Below the pieces are notes generated by a model. The model was not told where the DNA came from. It searched no databases and was given only the letters and a program-made list of their open reading frames with translations. From Eutreptiella sp. 'Long Island Sound 2002' (taxonomy: Eukaryota > Euglenozoa > Euglenophyceae > Eutreptiales > Eutreptiaceae), in NCBI GenBank assembly GCA_964036045.1, contig OZ038379.1, positions 68,416,719-68,480,718 on the forward strand: 64,000 bases of DNA, in the 5' to 3' direction. Each line of letters opens with the position of its first letter. Position 1 is the first letter of the stretch. The position numbers were made by a program, and so were the translations under genes. Of the stretch, positions 21,440 through 32,469 are shown in pieces.

Positions 21440-23350
21440 ATATTCGCACGCGTGGCGTTGTCAATTCCTAACACTACACCAATAGGATCGGACTTCATTT
21501 TGTTGTCCCACATGAAATTTTGATGCGGGGGGAATCCATTTTTGGACGTTCCCCCATGTGGCAATGTTCATTCCTAACGCTATGCCCATTGGAAGAAAAT
21601 GGGTTTTTCGTGGCTCACTTGACTTTTTTGGTGTACGGAAACCATTTCCACGTATTCCCCCACGTGGCATTGTTCATTCTCAGCCCTACACCCATGCGCT
21701 TGGAAATTCATTTTTGTGTCCCACGTGAAGATTTGATGTGGCGGCTATTCACTCTTGAATATTCCACCAAGTGGCTTCGTTAGACCTAACCGTATTTCCA
21801 TAGGAGTGGCTATCGATTTTGGTGTCCCTGATGAAAATTTGATTTCGAGGGAATCCATTTTCAATGTTGTCCCAAGGGGTAATGTGACATCCTGACTGTA
21901 TAGCCATAGTGTTGGAGTTCGATTTTTGTATCCCGAATGAGGCTTTGATTTTACGCCCAAATTGAGGATTTGACTTCAGCGGGGTTCCATTTTGGATGTT
22001 TCCCCAAGCGGCATTGCCAATTTCTAACCCTATAGCCATAGGGTTAGAATTTCCCTTGTGTATCGCACATCCAGTTTCGATGCGCAGGGAATGCTTTTTT
22101 TGGATATTACCTCATATCACATTATTAGTCAATAACCCTACACACAAATCATTGCAATTTGATTATTGTGCACTACCCCAAAACTTGAATGGAATCCATT
22201 CTTCAATACTCTCCCATGTGGCACTGTTCATTCCTAACTCTATACCCGTAGGATAGGAATGTGTTTTTTGTGGCTCACTTGACTTTTTTCGTGTGGGGTC
22301 CATTTCCGCGTATTCCCCCTTGTGGCATTGTTCATTCCTACCCCTACACCCATGCGCTTCGAAATTCATTTTTCAGTCCCACGTGAAGATTTGATTTCGG
22401 GGGATCGCATTTTCGATGTCGTCCCAAAGGGCATTGTCAAATTATGACCCCATAGCCAGAGAATTGGAATTTCATTTTTGGATCCCCCATGAAATTTTGA
22501 TGTGGGGGGAATCCATTTGGAGATATTCACCCATGTGGCACTATTCATTCCTAAGCCTATGCCCGTAGCATAGGGATGCGATTTTTGTGGCTCGATTGAC
22601 TTTTTTGGTGTACGGGAGCCATTTTCGCGTATTCCCCCATGTGGCGTTGTTCATTCCTAACCCTATACCCATGCACTTAGAAATTGATTTGTGTGTCCGG
22701 CATGAAGATTTGATGTGGCAGCTATCAATTTTTGAATATTGCACCATGCGGTAGTGTTACTTCCCAACACGGTTCCCATGGAGTGGAATTTGAAGGGAGG
22801 GGGGGGGGGTGGCATATTCTCGTTATTCCCTCATGTGGCATTGTTATTTGTGTAATTATAAGAGCACATTAGTGGACTGGAATTTTGTGTCGTACGGGCA
22901 CTATTCATGTGTACAACATCCATTTTTACATATTCCTTCGTGTGGCTTTGTTCATTCCTCCTTATGCCCATAGAATTGGAGTTTAATTTTGTGGTCCCAC
23001 ATGAGTTTTTGATGTGGGCAGGTGCCATTTTTGGATATTCCCACATGTGGCACTACTACTTCGTAATCCCATGCTACGAGGATACGAATGTGTTTTTTGT
23101 GTCTCACTTGACGCTTTGATGTGGGGGAATATGTTTTCGGATATTCCCCGATGCAGCATCGTTCATTGCTAACCATATACATGTACACTTGGAAGTTCAT
23201 TTTGTGTGAAGATTCGATGTAGTGAGTATGCAATTTTGAATACTCTACCATGCGGCAGGGTGGATTTCGATTTTGTGTCCCAATTGAGGATTTGATCTCA
23301 TGGGGTCCCTTTTTGGATTTTCCCCTAAGTGCCATTGTCAATTGCTAATC
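21440..23350. repeat. 107-bp satellite array, main locus
   Basis: About 17 units share the phrases CCCCCATGTGGCATTGTTCATT, read in parts as CCATGTGGCATTG and TTCATTCCTAACCC, then TTTTGTGTCCCACATGAAG and TTTGATGTGGGGG. Successive GTGGC landmarks at 21558, 21664 and 21771 give spacings of 106-107 bp. Units are 70-85 percent alike by eye. Smaller blocks occur at 47745-48345 and 54740-54880. Confidence 0.85.
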
Positions 23351-23579
23351 TTATATCCATACCCTTGGTACCTATATCAAAGGTAGTTTTGTTCATATAA
23401 ATGTTATTTCATGAAAAAGGAACGTATTTTGCTCTTGCCAAGGTACCCATGGGCAAATTGTGTTCAAAACTTGGGGGGCTGCGTCAACACCCTGCAGGTG
23501 AGTTTTTTCTTGTGGAGCGGGGTTTTTATGTAAAACTTGCCATTTTTACTACTTTAGGCAAACTATGAAAACATACTCT

Positions 23580-23690
23580 CCTGTTCATCATTTGATTCCT
23601 AATTCGGTTCATCATTCAGAACTCGTTTTATGAACACACCCATCAATTTATGAATACATTTTATGACTGTCTGTTATGAACAAGTGCACG
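23580..23690. repeat. TTATGAAC palindromic spacer 4 of copy C
   Basis: Contains TTCATCATT, TTTTATGAACACACC, TTTATGAATACATTTTATGA and TTATGAACAAG within about 110 bases, so both motif orientations occur. Confidence 0.6.
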
Positions 23691-23779
23691 GGCACACAAA
23701 AAAAGCTCACTTTTCAATTTATTTTGTCCATTTCACTGTTTTTCCTCGTCCCTTGTCAATGCTTTTCCTTGCTGCCATA

Positions 23780-24840
23780 CACCTCAAGGCTGCGGCGTGT
23801 CGTGTCTTCCCAAAAGGGGGACCGTAGCCTAGGTTTCGCCCCCATCCGGGGCCTAGGCGTGCGTTGGGGCACGGGGTTGGGCTAAGGGTTGGAACAGGGG
23901 TTGCACTCGGGCATCCACCTCCATGGGAACCGCCTCAGGGGCGGCTTTGGGCTGGGGCTGGGGGGGGCGTGCTTAGCCTTAGGCTCGGGGTTAGGCTGTG
24001 CGGGCTTGGGAGCGGCTGAACATGCACTTCTCGGTCCAGTTTGGGGTTAGGCTTCCTCTAGAGCAGCTTGACGCTTTCTTGGCAGCGGCGGCAGAGTCCT
24101 TCTGCCGTTCCCAATGGATTGGCGCTACAGCATGAGAAGCATACAAAGGAAGTGTCTCAACCAAAAAAAATCTCCTTTTTCCCTTGGGTTTCCTCCCACA
24201 CTCCCCCCCCCCCCCGAACAACGGAGCTCGCAACTCCCGGGTACACACCATCATTGTAGGGCACGAGAAATTGTGCACCAAGCAGGGGGTCGGGTGGCTC
24301 ATTGACCTTGAAAAAGAGGGGGGTTCCCCACACCGATTTTGCAGCTGCTGCTGCTCTTTCCCCTTCACCTCCTTCCCCTTTCCACGGGGAGGTACGTGCC
24401 ACGACAGCGACGAGCTGCTCGACTAGAAGAAGTTGCGCTTGCTACCTGGGCCTTTTGGGGTTTGGTGGGTTTTGGGATGGGCAGGGCGGGGGAGTTGGGG
24501 TTCTAGTCGGGGCGAGGGCTTTGGTGGAGAGGCGCTACGGGGGCTTGGGGGGCTTAACCCACAATTGGAGATCACGATGTCCTCATCGGCACAACGCTCC
24601 CGTCCCAGCTCACCTAGGCTAGCCCAGCTTGGGGTATTCGTAGCCCAAGTGTCCGAGTGCCGCCGGGACCGTTCCCACTGGCGCGATGCGGACAAAATAG
24701 AGCACGCTCGCTGCGGGTTGAGGGGGAACCGCTGGTACAGGGGGGAGAGGCCACAGGTATACGCAGCGAACTACAGCCCGTGGCAGATGCGAACCCCGGC
24801 GACGTCCACCGAGTTCACCTCCGCGTCTCAAATCCGTGAC
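23780..24840 (-). pseudogene. Low-complexity C-terminal region of copy C
   Basis: On the minus strand 24000-23840 encodes a Pro/Ala/Gln/Lys-rich stretch containing PNPEPKAKHAPPQPQPKAA. It resembles in composition the PPLAKPKAKPEPQPQ stretch of element B exon 4. Preceding minus frames (24891-24000) are Arg/Gly/Pro-rich, with an uncertain register. No fold is recognisable. A nucleic-acid-binding tail is a guess from charge alone. Confidence 0.3.
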
Positions 24841-24964
24841 ACTACAGTTCATAAAATGGGTGCATGATACGCATTCAGAAAACACATCCAACGCTCACAT
24901 TTGGGCAGCGCGGCGTCGCTAAATTATGAACGGTGAATGATGATCGGATTATGAACGCAAATAC
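24840..24964 (-). other. Intron-like spacer 3 of copy C
   Basis: A GTATTTGCG donor (minus, from 24964) follows an exon ending RILLSW in phase 2, the same phase as intron 3 of element B. The spacer holds GTTCATAATC, TTCACCGTTCATAATTTAG and TTTTATGAACTG. The exact acceptor is ambiguous between CTGTAG and TTTGAG. Confidence 0.45.
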
Positions 24965-25114
24965 CATGAAAGCAGGATGCGGTCCAACGGTGCCCATGGC
25001 GCCCAACGTGGTGCGAAAATGTGCGGCCGCAGAGGGAGTGGTGCCATAGGGGGCGCCTGTAGGGGCCGTGGTGCTCCTTGTGGCCGGGGCTGCCCGGCCA
25101 AGGGGATTGATGGG

Positions 25115-25692
25115 TCAGGTGATGGTGACGTCCTCGGCAGCCCCCTGTACGAGGCCTCCTACCAAGGGTCGTACACCCCCAAAACAATGGATTCCCCCTG
25201 TGGAACGCACCCCAAGCGCTCCTGTTTCACGCACCCTTTTTCCTCCCATTGGAGGAAGCATAGTTCCCAACGGGACCCCAGCATTAAGGCACTGCGCAAA
25301 AACTTTACCTTGTGTCAAGTCCACAGCACCAATTGGTTCGGAGAAGGGGAAAAGGGGTTTTCCCCGCTAGGGGTTCCATGTTTATGCCCCCCCCCCCCCC
25401 CCTCTGTGTACCGCGAGGCCTCCCCCTCACCCTTGTTCCGGATTCCGTGCCGCAAAAGACGGCAAAACCCCCAGCGCAAGTGGACCATCGCCACGTCGAT
25501 CAACGTAAAAAGCGGGAAATTGGGGGCGTACCCACCGTCCACCGCCGCTTGCACCCACAGAACGGTCAACACATTGCGGTGGTTGGCGTGGCCCAAGCCC
25601 CATTCATGGCCGGCCTCCCATCTGAACCACGGGGTCACAACCAAATCCCCCCCACCCCCTGTGTCCTCCACTTCCGTGTCGGCCCTCACCAA
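25115..25692 (-). pseudogene. Exon segment of copy C, unrecognised domain
   Basis: The frame 25692-25315 encodes a Trp- and Leu-rich segment containing TPWFRWEAGHEWGLGHANH, then TVLWVQAAVDGGYAPNFP and DVAMVHLRWGFCRLLRHG. It looks like real protein and not low-complexity noise, but I do not recognise it. It lies between the Lys/Pro-rich exon and spacer 3 of copy C, where element B has the GKAWSWTPTWSALMDFGG segment. A shared small domain there is possible but unproven. Confidence 0.35.
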
Positions 25693-25699
25693 CTCGATG

Positions 25700-26015
25700 C
25701 CCTCCTCGGGCCCCTGCTATTTCACCCTCCTCCCCATGCGGCCCCCTTCTTCTCCTCCTCCGCCTTCTCCTTCTTCTTGTTCTTCTTCTTTGCCTTCTTC
25801 TTCACCTTCCTCCTCCTCTTCATCTCTTGGGCCGACGAGTCCGGGGACACACTACTAGACGAGTCACCGGCGGGTCGGGATGCGGGGTGAGCGGCCGGGC
25901 GTTGCCTAGAGGAATGGGCTTGAGTCGGGGCTTGAGGGCGAGGAGGAGGTTGATGTGGAGGTGGAGGTGGAGATTGAGCTTGAGCTTGAGCTGGAACTAG
26001 GGCTGCCAGCAGCTG
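25700..26015 (-). pseudogene. Pro/Gln-rich then Lys-rich exon of copy C
   Basis: After the intron ending at 26016 the minus frame reads QLLAALVPAQAQAQSPPP, a Pro/Ser linker, then a run of Lys/Arg (KRRRKVKKKAKKKNKKKEK). Removing the intron joins VPRALV to QLLAALVP in frame. Element B has an equivalent exon (NAATQALIAQVLEAHKQAQ, then a Pro/Lys-rich stretch) at the same place in the gene. A coiled helix followed by a basic, probably nucleic-acid-binding or nuclear-targeting tail is inferred. Confidence 0.5.
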
Positions 26016-26177
26016 CTCGTGTGGGAGTGTCGCAAGTTGTTCATAAGTTGTTCATAAAGGCGGTTCATAATTCATCCGTTCAGAACTCGGTTCACAGACA
26101 TTTATGACGGCAATTTCGGTTTTATGAACACCGAATCATGAACACAATATGAAGGCAAACAGCAACAGACGGCATAC
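26016..26177 (-). other. Intron 2 of copy C carrying a TTATGAAC array
   Basis: Minus-strand donor GTATGC (after codon GTG, phase 0) and acceptor CACGAG/CAG give a 162-nt intron. It contains GTGTTCATGATTCGG, GTGTTCATAAAACC, ATTATGAACCGC, TTTATGAACAAC and TTATGAACAAC. Its splice phase equals that of intron 2 of element B at the matching gene position. Confidence 0.6.
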
Positions 26178-26559
26178 CACTAGGGCGCGGGGCACCTTTT
26201 GATTATCCTCCGGGAGCTTGCTCGATTCGGCGGTGTCCATGTATGGGCAAAGAGTAATAACGATGAGCGACTGAGAGGTCGCTTGGGTGGAGGGTAGTTG
26301 GGAACTCTTGCTTAGAACTGCAGCGGCGGTGGACACCGTAGTGTGTGGGGTGTTATAGTGCAACAGTGGTAGGTCAAAGGTTAGAAACCACCATTCCCAA
26401 ACCTACTGGACAACCATTGCTTCGCAGTCCAACGCATTCTTAACCCCACAATTACCCCCAAGAGGAGCGCATTGTGCCCCTTCTTCAAAATGTAATTGGT
26501 GCTCTCCTAACCACCCCCTGACACGGCAACCCATCCCAACCTGTTTGCATCCGCTCTCA

Positions 26560-27230
26560 CAAGCATTGTATCACAATCCTCTTCGGGGAACAACAAATCC
26601 CGAAACGCAGCAGCAACAGGTCAAGACGCAGGGAATGGCAAAGCGGGAGGTGGCGAGTACAAAGTGCGCAAAAATGTTCGGGGACCCATAGTCTCTTGCC
26701 ATGTGTGGTCCTCCTCGGCGTATGCAAGCCGGGGCGCAATCTGTTCCCGCGCAACCAACCGCAGCCCACAACGGTTCCCGTATAGAGTTTTATGTACCTC
26801 CCCTGCAGTCTAATGGGGATGAATTCCAACCTTGGGCCCCCAAAAAGGCCACAAAGAGGCGTCCCATGGCCATACCACTGTGTAAAATGCACAAAAATAC
26901 CTAGTTTCCGGTTATGACCGGCAGCGGCTCGACGGTGCATCCTGCCGCATCCAAACTTTTACCGGTCACCCGATACCGACGATGATTGGCGGCGCCGGAC
27001 TTGGTTGTCTTCCGCACGTCAATGCCATTCCACCGCTTGGCTGTATTGTCTCGCACGGCTTGATCGAAAATATTCCGCACTGTGGGACCCACATTGATGA
27101 CTATTAGCAGCCGCAGCCACGCTTGGTCCTAGCCACGGAGGATTGCTGCCGGCACCCAGCTGTCGCACCGGTAAAACTTTTGCAGTCAATGATGGGCTGC
27201 AGGAGCTGTGTTCATAAAGCATGTTCACCA
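26560..27230 (-). pseudogene. DDE-lineage transposase block, copy C
   Basis: The minus translation aligns by eye with copies A and B. ILRG-stop-DQAW at about 27130-27156 matches the GGDxPW block, and the Asp is kept. VGPTVRNIF matches the PQVGSMFNE stretch, and KSLDAAGC matches the SLQAAGC block. After exactly 12 codons (the last being TAG) VFLCILHSGMAMGRL follows, with the CILH codons at 26880-26891. The downstream frame is degenerate. In this lineage these blocks lie between the first catalytic Asp and the ExxNRFLK Glu block. The copy has at least two nonsense codons. Confidence 0.6.
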
Positions 27231-27335
27231 TTTGTGTTCATAAAACCTGTTCACACTTCATAAATCTGCGGTGCGGCGTTTTATGAACCGTATATTCGAT
27301 CTCTGAATGGCTTAATCAAGAACAACATATGAACG
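27205..27335 (-). other. Spacer 1 of copy C with GTTCATAA array
   Basis: Holds TTTATGAACACAG, ATGGTGAACATGC, TTTTATGAACACAA, TTTATGAAGTG, TTTTATGAACCG and CATATGAACGCG. A CTGCAG acceptor-like site precedes the GGDxPW-encoding exon. Spacers occur at this same place in copies A (29281-29400) and B (40046-40114). Confidence 0.5.
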
Positions 27336-27344
27336 CGGAAATAA

Positions 27345-27725
27345 AGACTACAAACGTGTAGCACTTCAGCTCTTCGTGGCAGGTGCTAGCCACTGCAGAC
27401 CATCTGCAACGCGGGCCACCGCCTTTGTGTTGTCGACATATTCTCCGGTGGCGATGTCAGCCCTCGCTGGGGCCTTGCGTGACTAGGGCGACGTCTTCCG
27501 GGCACTCTTCGCAGGGAGCTCGTTGGTGCGGCAGGGTCGTGGTGGTCACTACCACATGCTCGCGCAGGCCATCAATTTGTACTTCGCAGACTCCGGTCAA
27601 GGGATTGATCAAGACAACTGACAGCGGGTAGCTTTGAAGAGCGCCGTGAGTCGCTTTCCACCAAGCCCCAACAGTGTCCGGTAATTTAATCACACGGCTG
27701 GGCTTGGCGTACATAGGCTCCATTG
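27345..27725 (-). pseudogene. Upstream exon of copy C (candidate first-Asp block)
   Basis: An 88-codon minus frame reads KLPDTVGAWWKATHGAL, then YPLSVVLINPLTGVCEVQID. The Asp-Thr-Val-Gly-x-Trp-Trp stretch may correspond to the GDAxPVTGGNW block of element B, but the match is weak. The frame has no internal stop until the spacer region. Confidence 0.3.
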
Positions 27726-27789
27726 CTCGCTACACTCCGGGCGACATCCAAAGGCGCACGCAGACGTCAAACACAATACCTTGTGGCAT

Positions 27790-28160
27790 GAGGTCAAAGC
27801 ATTTCCGGTGATCCGAAGCGGGTTCACGCAATGGAGATTCAACGCCGTTCCACGCCGGTTCACACAAAGGAAACCAAATCCGGTTTAACACAATGGTGAT
27901 TCGCATCGGTTCACACAACGGTGATCCAAAGTGGTTCACACAATGGAGATCCCTGGCCGGTTGCCGGAATATAAATCCTAAACTCGTTCAGCCAATGGAG
28001 TTGCGCCACGAATCATGATTGCTGTTGGCACGCATTTGAACATAAAGGTTGTACCGATGAGAACAGGCCAAGTGGGAAGAATTTTGGTCCAAAACATTTC
28101 GTACCGGAACACCACCCGAACAAGTTGCAGGGACTAGATAACCAGGTCAGCTACCATAAG
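27790..28160. repeat. CGGTTCACACAATGG tandem tract and CCGGAACACC motif
   Basis: About five units of CGGTTCACACAATGGAGATC-type sequence with a 33-36-bp period, then ACCGGAACACCACCCGAACA at about 28111. The same two blocks occur in the same order on the minus strand of each unit of the tandem array at 36661-46392, so this is a partial inverted copy of that unit. Confidence 0.55.
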
Positions 28161-28600
28161 TTCCGAAGTTTGCAAATAATGGTATTCGACCTTTTTTTGC
28201 TTTATGAGTGTGTCTAGGGCCTACTTTTGTCATTAGGGGCCTGCTAGCATGTTGTGTGGTATGGGTCCTACTCTACCCTAGTCGTACACATTTCAAACTT
28301 TTGTCGTCCATCTTCAACGGAACTGTCATTTCTTGTTCGGCGGAATGATTCTATGTCTTTCCAGCGGTGGGGCATGACCTTTCCCGCTACGCTTGTGCCT
28401 TGCTACTATGTCTAGTGCTCCATTTTAATGTTGTTCCCTGGTACAACTACGTGGGTCCAAGGATACCTTCCACTCCGGCTATGCATTTTGAACTTTGGTC
28501 ATTCATGTTCATTTTTCTCAGATTACCATGCCTACGAGACAAACCTGGGTTATCGCAATAACCGCCCACTGTGTCCGTTTGGCGGGTGCGGTGAGCCTTC
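28161..28600. other. No supported gene
   Basis: AT-richer intergenic stretch between the divergently oriented copies C and A. No repeat or frame of note. Confidence 0.35.
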
Positions 28601-30180
28601 AACACAATGATTGTGCTGGGAAGCTTCCGGTTCAATGGGCCGCCCCCACCCCCCAAACTCGGCGTAAGGTTGCTGTGGCCGTGTGTTTGGCCCAACCTGG
28701 TTGCGTTCGGGAGGTGCAGCAGAAGGCAATCACTCAGTATGCCTCCGAGGTCCTTCCCCTAGATGAGTTTTGCGGACTCATCTTAAACCTACCTGCGCCC
28801 AAATGAGCATGGTGTACCCTTTCCAAGGTGCACACGCTCCGCGTGTTGAAACAAACGGCGGCTACTGGGTTGCCTTTTGCTCACCCGCTGTGCCCCAAGA
28901 GGGCTTTCTCGTAGCGGTGACATGAGCTGTTGGCCCCGCTTTAGTTGGAAACCCCAATGAACAAATCCGACCCGAAGCCCACAGGTGTCCACTAGCCGTG
29001 GGTGTCGTGGTTTCGCTATATTGTGAGCCAGCCCCCGTTGTGCCGCATGATTGAATGGTCTTTCCCCTTAACATTCATTGTCACGGGGGATGGCTAGAGG
29101 CCAATGCCTCGACAAACGCTCACGGAAGACGGGCGCTCAAGCAGTGCAAGTGCTAAATATGAAAAACAACCGGGTGAAGGGCTGTTATTGGTGGCATAAG
29201 TCAAATCAAACCAGGATCCTTGGGCAAGCGGTGGGTTGCTGTCTTAAGGCTGCCTGTGAAGTTGTACGGGAAACTTGTAGTTAGCTCTTGTCCACATCAA
29301 TGCGGCGACGTTCCAGCAACTTGTTCTGGCGACGTCCCAGTGTTGTGGCGGTCATTTTTTTTGAACGCCCATGGGAACAATTTGGTTCCAACGATTTGCT
29401 TTTGTTTTTTTGAGGCAATCCACCTCATCATGGACACCAAACAAGTGCTCTGCGATGCCCGTAATCACCCGGCGGGTGTTTGGCTGGGTGGCGACTCCCC
29501 TTGGGTGCGTCGCATAATTGGAATTTCACCGGCCCCGCAAGGTGGGTCCCGAAACAATAAGGCCATCTGGGACTCTATGCCCGCGTTTGGCTGGGCAAAG
29601 ATGTGGTGCGGACGACCGAGAGGGATCATCAGCAACGAACATCCTTCTTGTTAGACACCGTCCCTTAAAGCAGCCGGGTGCTCCGCGGACCCGGTCGTGG
29701 TCAACGTGCACTACCGCGTGGTCATGTGCATTTTGCACTGTTGCATGGCCCTCGGGCAGCTACAAATGGCCAACATCGAACAGTTGGCCAATGACCACCT
29801 TGCCCCCGACGATCAGGGAACTTGCACAGCCATCCAAGCCACGTTACATGAAGACGGCATTGGATGCCGTCTACGGAAGGGTGCCTCCCCGAACGATGAG
29901 GAGACCTCTCGTGTCTTTGCTGCATGGCCGTAGCTAGGCTTGTTGTTGGCCGTGGCGCCGGATGACTCGCTATACAAGGCGTTTGTTGATATGGCACGTT
30001 TGCTACGAGACTTGTACCACACTTATCGGATGGGTCCACGCGCCCAATGCCTGGGTGTAGCGGTTGCCTTCGATAAGCATTGTGCCGAGTGTGCATCCAC
30101 GGGGTGGCACCTACAACTGGTCCTCATGCAACCCATCCCCCAACTTTCTTCCAAAACTTTGGGGGGGGGGGGGTCAGCCG
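28600..30180 (+). pseudogene. DDE-lineage transposase, copy A
   Basis: Recognisable blocks are: LTFIVTGDG (about 29066-29092, followed by TAG), the candidate first Asp; GKRWVAVLRLPVKLYGKLV (about 29221-29278); a spacer with GTTCCAGC/GTTCTGGC; VWLGGDSPWVRRIIG, with Asp at 29493-29495; SLKAAGC; VMCILHCCMALG, with CILH at 29726-29737; ASPNDEETSRVFAAWP; and LLRDLYHTYRMGP. The ExxNRFLK block seen in copies B and E is missing. The sequence runs into a G run at about 30161-30175, where B also has a Gly-rich G run. Stops and frame changes make this a pseudogene. Its intact GGD is informative because B has GGG there. Confidence 0.6.
29281..29415 (+). other. Spacer 1 of copy A with GTTCYRGC motifs
   Basis: Between two conserved coding blocks lies GCGACGTTCCAGCAACTTGT, then TCTGGCGACGTCCCAG and a T-rich tail, resembling a degraded intron. 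The position equals spacer 1 in B and C. Confidence 0.45.
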
Positions 30181-30433
30181 GGACTGCTAGATGAAGAGCA
30201 GAGGGGGATTTGATTTGATTTGATTTCACTGAAGGGCCGATCTTGAGGCTCACAGGCCGCCTGGGGGGCGCACAATGGCTTTCCCGACGACTCTCCATAT
30301 CGGTCGGCCATACATGTTATGTGCTGCCCGCGGTGTGGGGTGGGGGGGGGGGGGGGCAGGGGGGGTGAGAGGGGGGAGGGGGGAGGGCCACGGTGGCCTC
30401 AGCGGACGGTCGCCCGGTGCCTGCACACTTGGG

Positions 30434-31160
30434 TCAGGGCGCATGGAACACGACCTGCACCCTACGGCGCTGCCGCCACGCCTCCACGAGTGCGCGGGCC
30501 GCAAGCCGCTCCCGAGCGTTGGGGTCGTTCACCACGCGGGGGTCCCGGTGATTCGGGGGTGGCTGGGGCGACCCCAGGGCGGGCATCACCGCATACCACA
30601 CGGCATACACCCGCATGACGTAGGCCAGCACCGCGCCGGCGGCTGCAAGCGGGTCCGGGGGTGCGCCGAGGGACTTGTCGCCCCGGAGGAGGCACCTGAC
30701 GGTGCCGTTGTGGCTGACACCAACCCAATGGCGCCCGGAGCATTGCGCCTCGTCGTCCCACCCCTGGAGCATGAGCACCCGGCGGCGGGGGGCACTTGCC
30801 TAGGCCTCCGGGGCGGCGGCTGCAGCGCGGCGGACGGCGAGGGGACCCAAGTTTCGGAGGGGCACCGGCAGGGTGGCGATCAGGGAGGGCTGCGTGCCCT
30901 CCCTCCAACGGAAGCGGGGGGACCACAAGAGCAGGGCCGCCACGCCATACCCCTAGCTCAGGGCCTCGCGGAGCGCGGGGCCTTACACCGCAAAGCCTTG
31001 GGGGAAGGCGCTGTAGGGCTGACAGCCCCCATCTATGGGGGCGTGCCCGCGGCCATCCATTTGAGGAAGCACCCCATGACGATGTCCTGCAGGCTGAGAA
31101 GGCGGGGGAACGGCCCCTCGAGGGCGTGGAGCGCGCGGGGGGGTAGGGGGGGTGCGACAT
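30434..31160 (-). pseudogene. Possible LINE C-terminal tail fragment
   Basis: The minus frame 30778-30434 reads WVGVSHNGTVRCLLRGDKS, then AAAGAVLAYVMRVYAVWYAV and ERLAARALVEAWRQRRRVQV. Helical Trp/Val-rich tails of this sort follow the CCHC finger in some algal LINEs, but I cannot align it firmly. Upstream minus frames (31160-30780) are Pro/Arg-rich and shifting. It separates copy A from the next GTTCCGGC array and may be an insertion into copy A. A (GATTT)n stretch lies at about 30208-30227. Confidence 0.3.
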
Positions 31161-31551
31161 CGTTCAGGTGGATGTGGGTTTTGGGGGGACCCCGAGGGGA
31201 ACTCTGTGGTTCCCATGAACCCATCAGGGCGATCCCCCTTCATGTTGTCCTTGTGGTCGTTGTTGGTGTTGCAGGTGGTGTGGGTATTGACGGGCTAGAG
31301 CGTTACAGGGGCGGCCAGCGATGCCAGTTGGGCTACGGCGACACAAGCCGGTAAAGCAAGTTGAGCGGGGGGTTGAATTGGGGTTGAGGTGTGGCTGTCG
31401 AAGCCTGCACAGAGCTACTCGGTGGCCGTGAGGGGCAGGGGGTGAGGTCCACGGGTGGCAGGGCCAAATCTTGCCGCAAGCATCCCCCTCCGACACCCCC
31501 TCCTATGAACATATGAAGGAGGGTGGTGTCGGCTAGTTTTCAAAATATTGT

Positions 31552-31660
31552 TCCGGCGAAATTCTAGTAGCTTGTTCCGGCAACGTTCCGGCGGTGTTGC
31601 AGTGTCCGCTGAACCACTGCCGGAATGTGACCGGAGCAAGTCACCGGAACGTCCCTATAA
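31552..31660. repeat. GTTCCGGC/GCCGGAAC palindromic spacer
   Basis: Contains TTGTTCCGGCGAAATTCTAG, CTTGTTCCGGCAACGTTCCG, GCCGGAATGTGACCGG and CACCGGAACGTCC, so the motif faces itself across about 100 bases. It is the same class of array as spacers 1-4 of B, with a CCGG centre in place of CTAG. Confidence 0.6.
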
Positions 31661-31744
31661 GGACGAAAATGAACAGCATGTTCCACGCGCCCTTTGTGCG
31701 CAATGCGCACTATGGCCGGTTGGGGGGGGGGGGGGGTAACCAAG

Positions 31745-32065
31745 ACAGGGCGCAGTGCTCCTAGGGGTTTGGCTAACCCCCAAAGGACCACAAAGCCGGG
31801 GGCACAACTCCTGGGGATTTGGCTTACCCCTTAAGGGACGTCAAAGCTGGGAGCACACTCGCCGGGGGTTGGGTAATCCTTGAAGGGACAACATACGGGC
31901 CGGCACTGCCCCTTGGGGCCTAGCTAAGCACTTAGGGGGCAACAAAGATAGGGGCGCTGCCCTGGGGGTTTGACGAACCCCTCAGGGGACAACGAAGCTT
32001 GGGGTAGCGCCCCAAGGAGTTTTCTTAACCCCTCAAGGAACCACGTAGCAGGGGGCACCGCCCCA
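31745..32065 (+). repeat. 50-bp tandem repeat, six units, each with a stem
   Basis: Landmarks at 31761, 31811, 31862, 31911, 31961 and 32011 mark a 50-bp period. Each unit has CTGGGGGTTTGGCTAACCCC followed by TCAAGGGAC and CAAAGCNGGGGG, so GGGGTT/AACCCC forms a local stem. Units differ at up to a third of positions. Confidence 0.8.
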
Positions 32066-32089
32066 ATCTCGCACCGTGTGCGCCCGCCT

Positions 32090-32295
32090 ACCCCCTACGG
32101 CCTAGCTCGTAGCAAAGGCCACTCGCGGCGATGGTATGGCATGATGCACAAATGACCCACCTAGACCCTGGCCCCTACCGTGTAGCCCATAGCAAAGGCC
32201 ACTTGCGGCTATGGCATGCCATGATGCAAAAATGACCCGCCTAGCCCTTGGCCCCTACCCCTTAGCCCTATTCGGCCATGGCATACCATGATGTA
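32090..32295 (+). repeat. 80-bp tandem repeat, two and a half units
   Basis: AGCAAAGGCCACTYGCGGC at about 32111 and 32191, with conserved GGCATGNCATGATGCAMAAATG downstream, shows an 80-bp period. The third unit is truncated near 32290. Confidence 0.7.
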
Positions 32296-32469
32296 CGAGA
32301 TGCACAGTCATTCACCGGCATTCACACACATTCACACACAACAAACTTCATTTTCGTGTCGCCTTCGACAGGGCAGTCACCTTGCCCCGCATATCGCCGT
32401 CGATGGGCACGGCCATGATGCGGAGCACAGGACAAAAGTGAGCTAATAAAGGGGGGTGCATAATGGGGT

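Larger units (their letters stand above)
23580..27740 (-). mobile_element. DDE-lineage transposon copy C (GTTCATAA subtype)
   Basis: This 4.2-kb minus-strand element parallels element B (39063-44484). From 5' to 3' it has an upstream exon (27725-27345), spacer 1 (27335-27205), the transposase block (27230-26560), intron 2 (26177-26016), a Pro/Gln/Lys-rich exon (26015-25700), spacer 3 (24964-24840), a low-complexity tail (24830-23780) and spacer 4 (23690-23580). All four spacers carry TTATGAAC/GTTCATAA repeats. Spacer separations of 1.1-1.3 kb mirror those in B (1.2-1.5 kb). Terminal inverted repeats were not found. Boundaries are therefore approximate. Confidence 0.55.

Noticed and set aside
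30275-31354. 359-codon plus-strand Gly/Arg-rich protein
   Set aside because: GC-rich shadow frame opposite a minus-strand segment with more protein-like composition.
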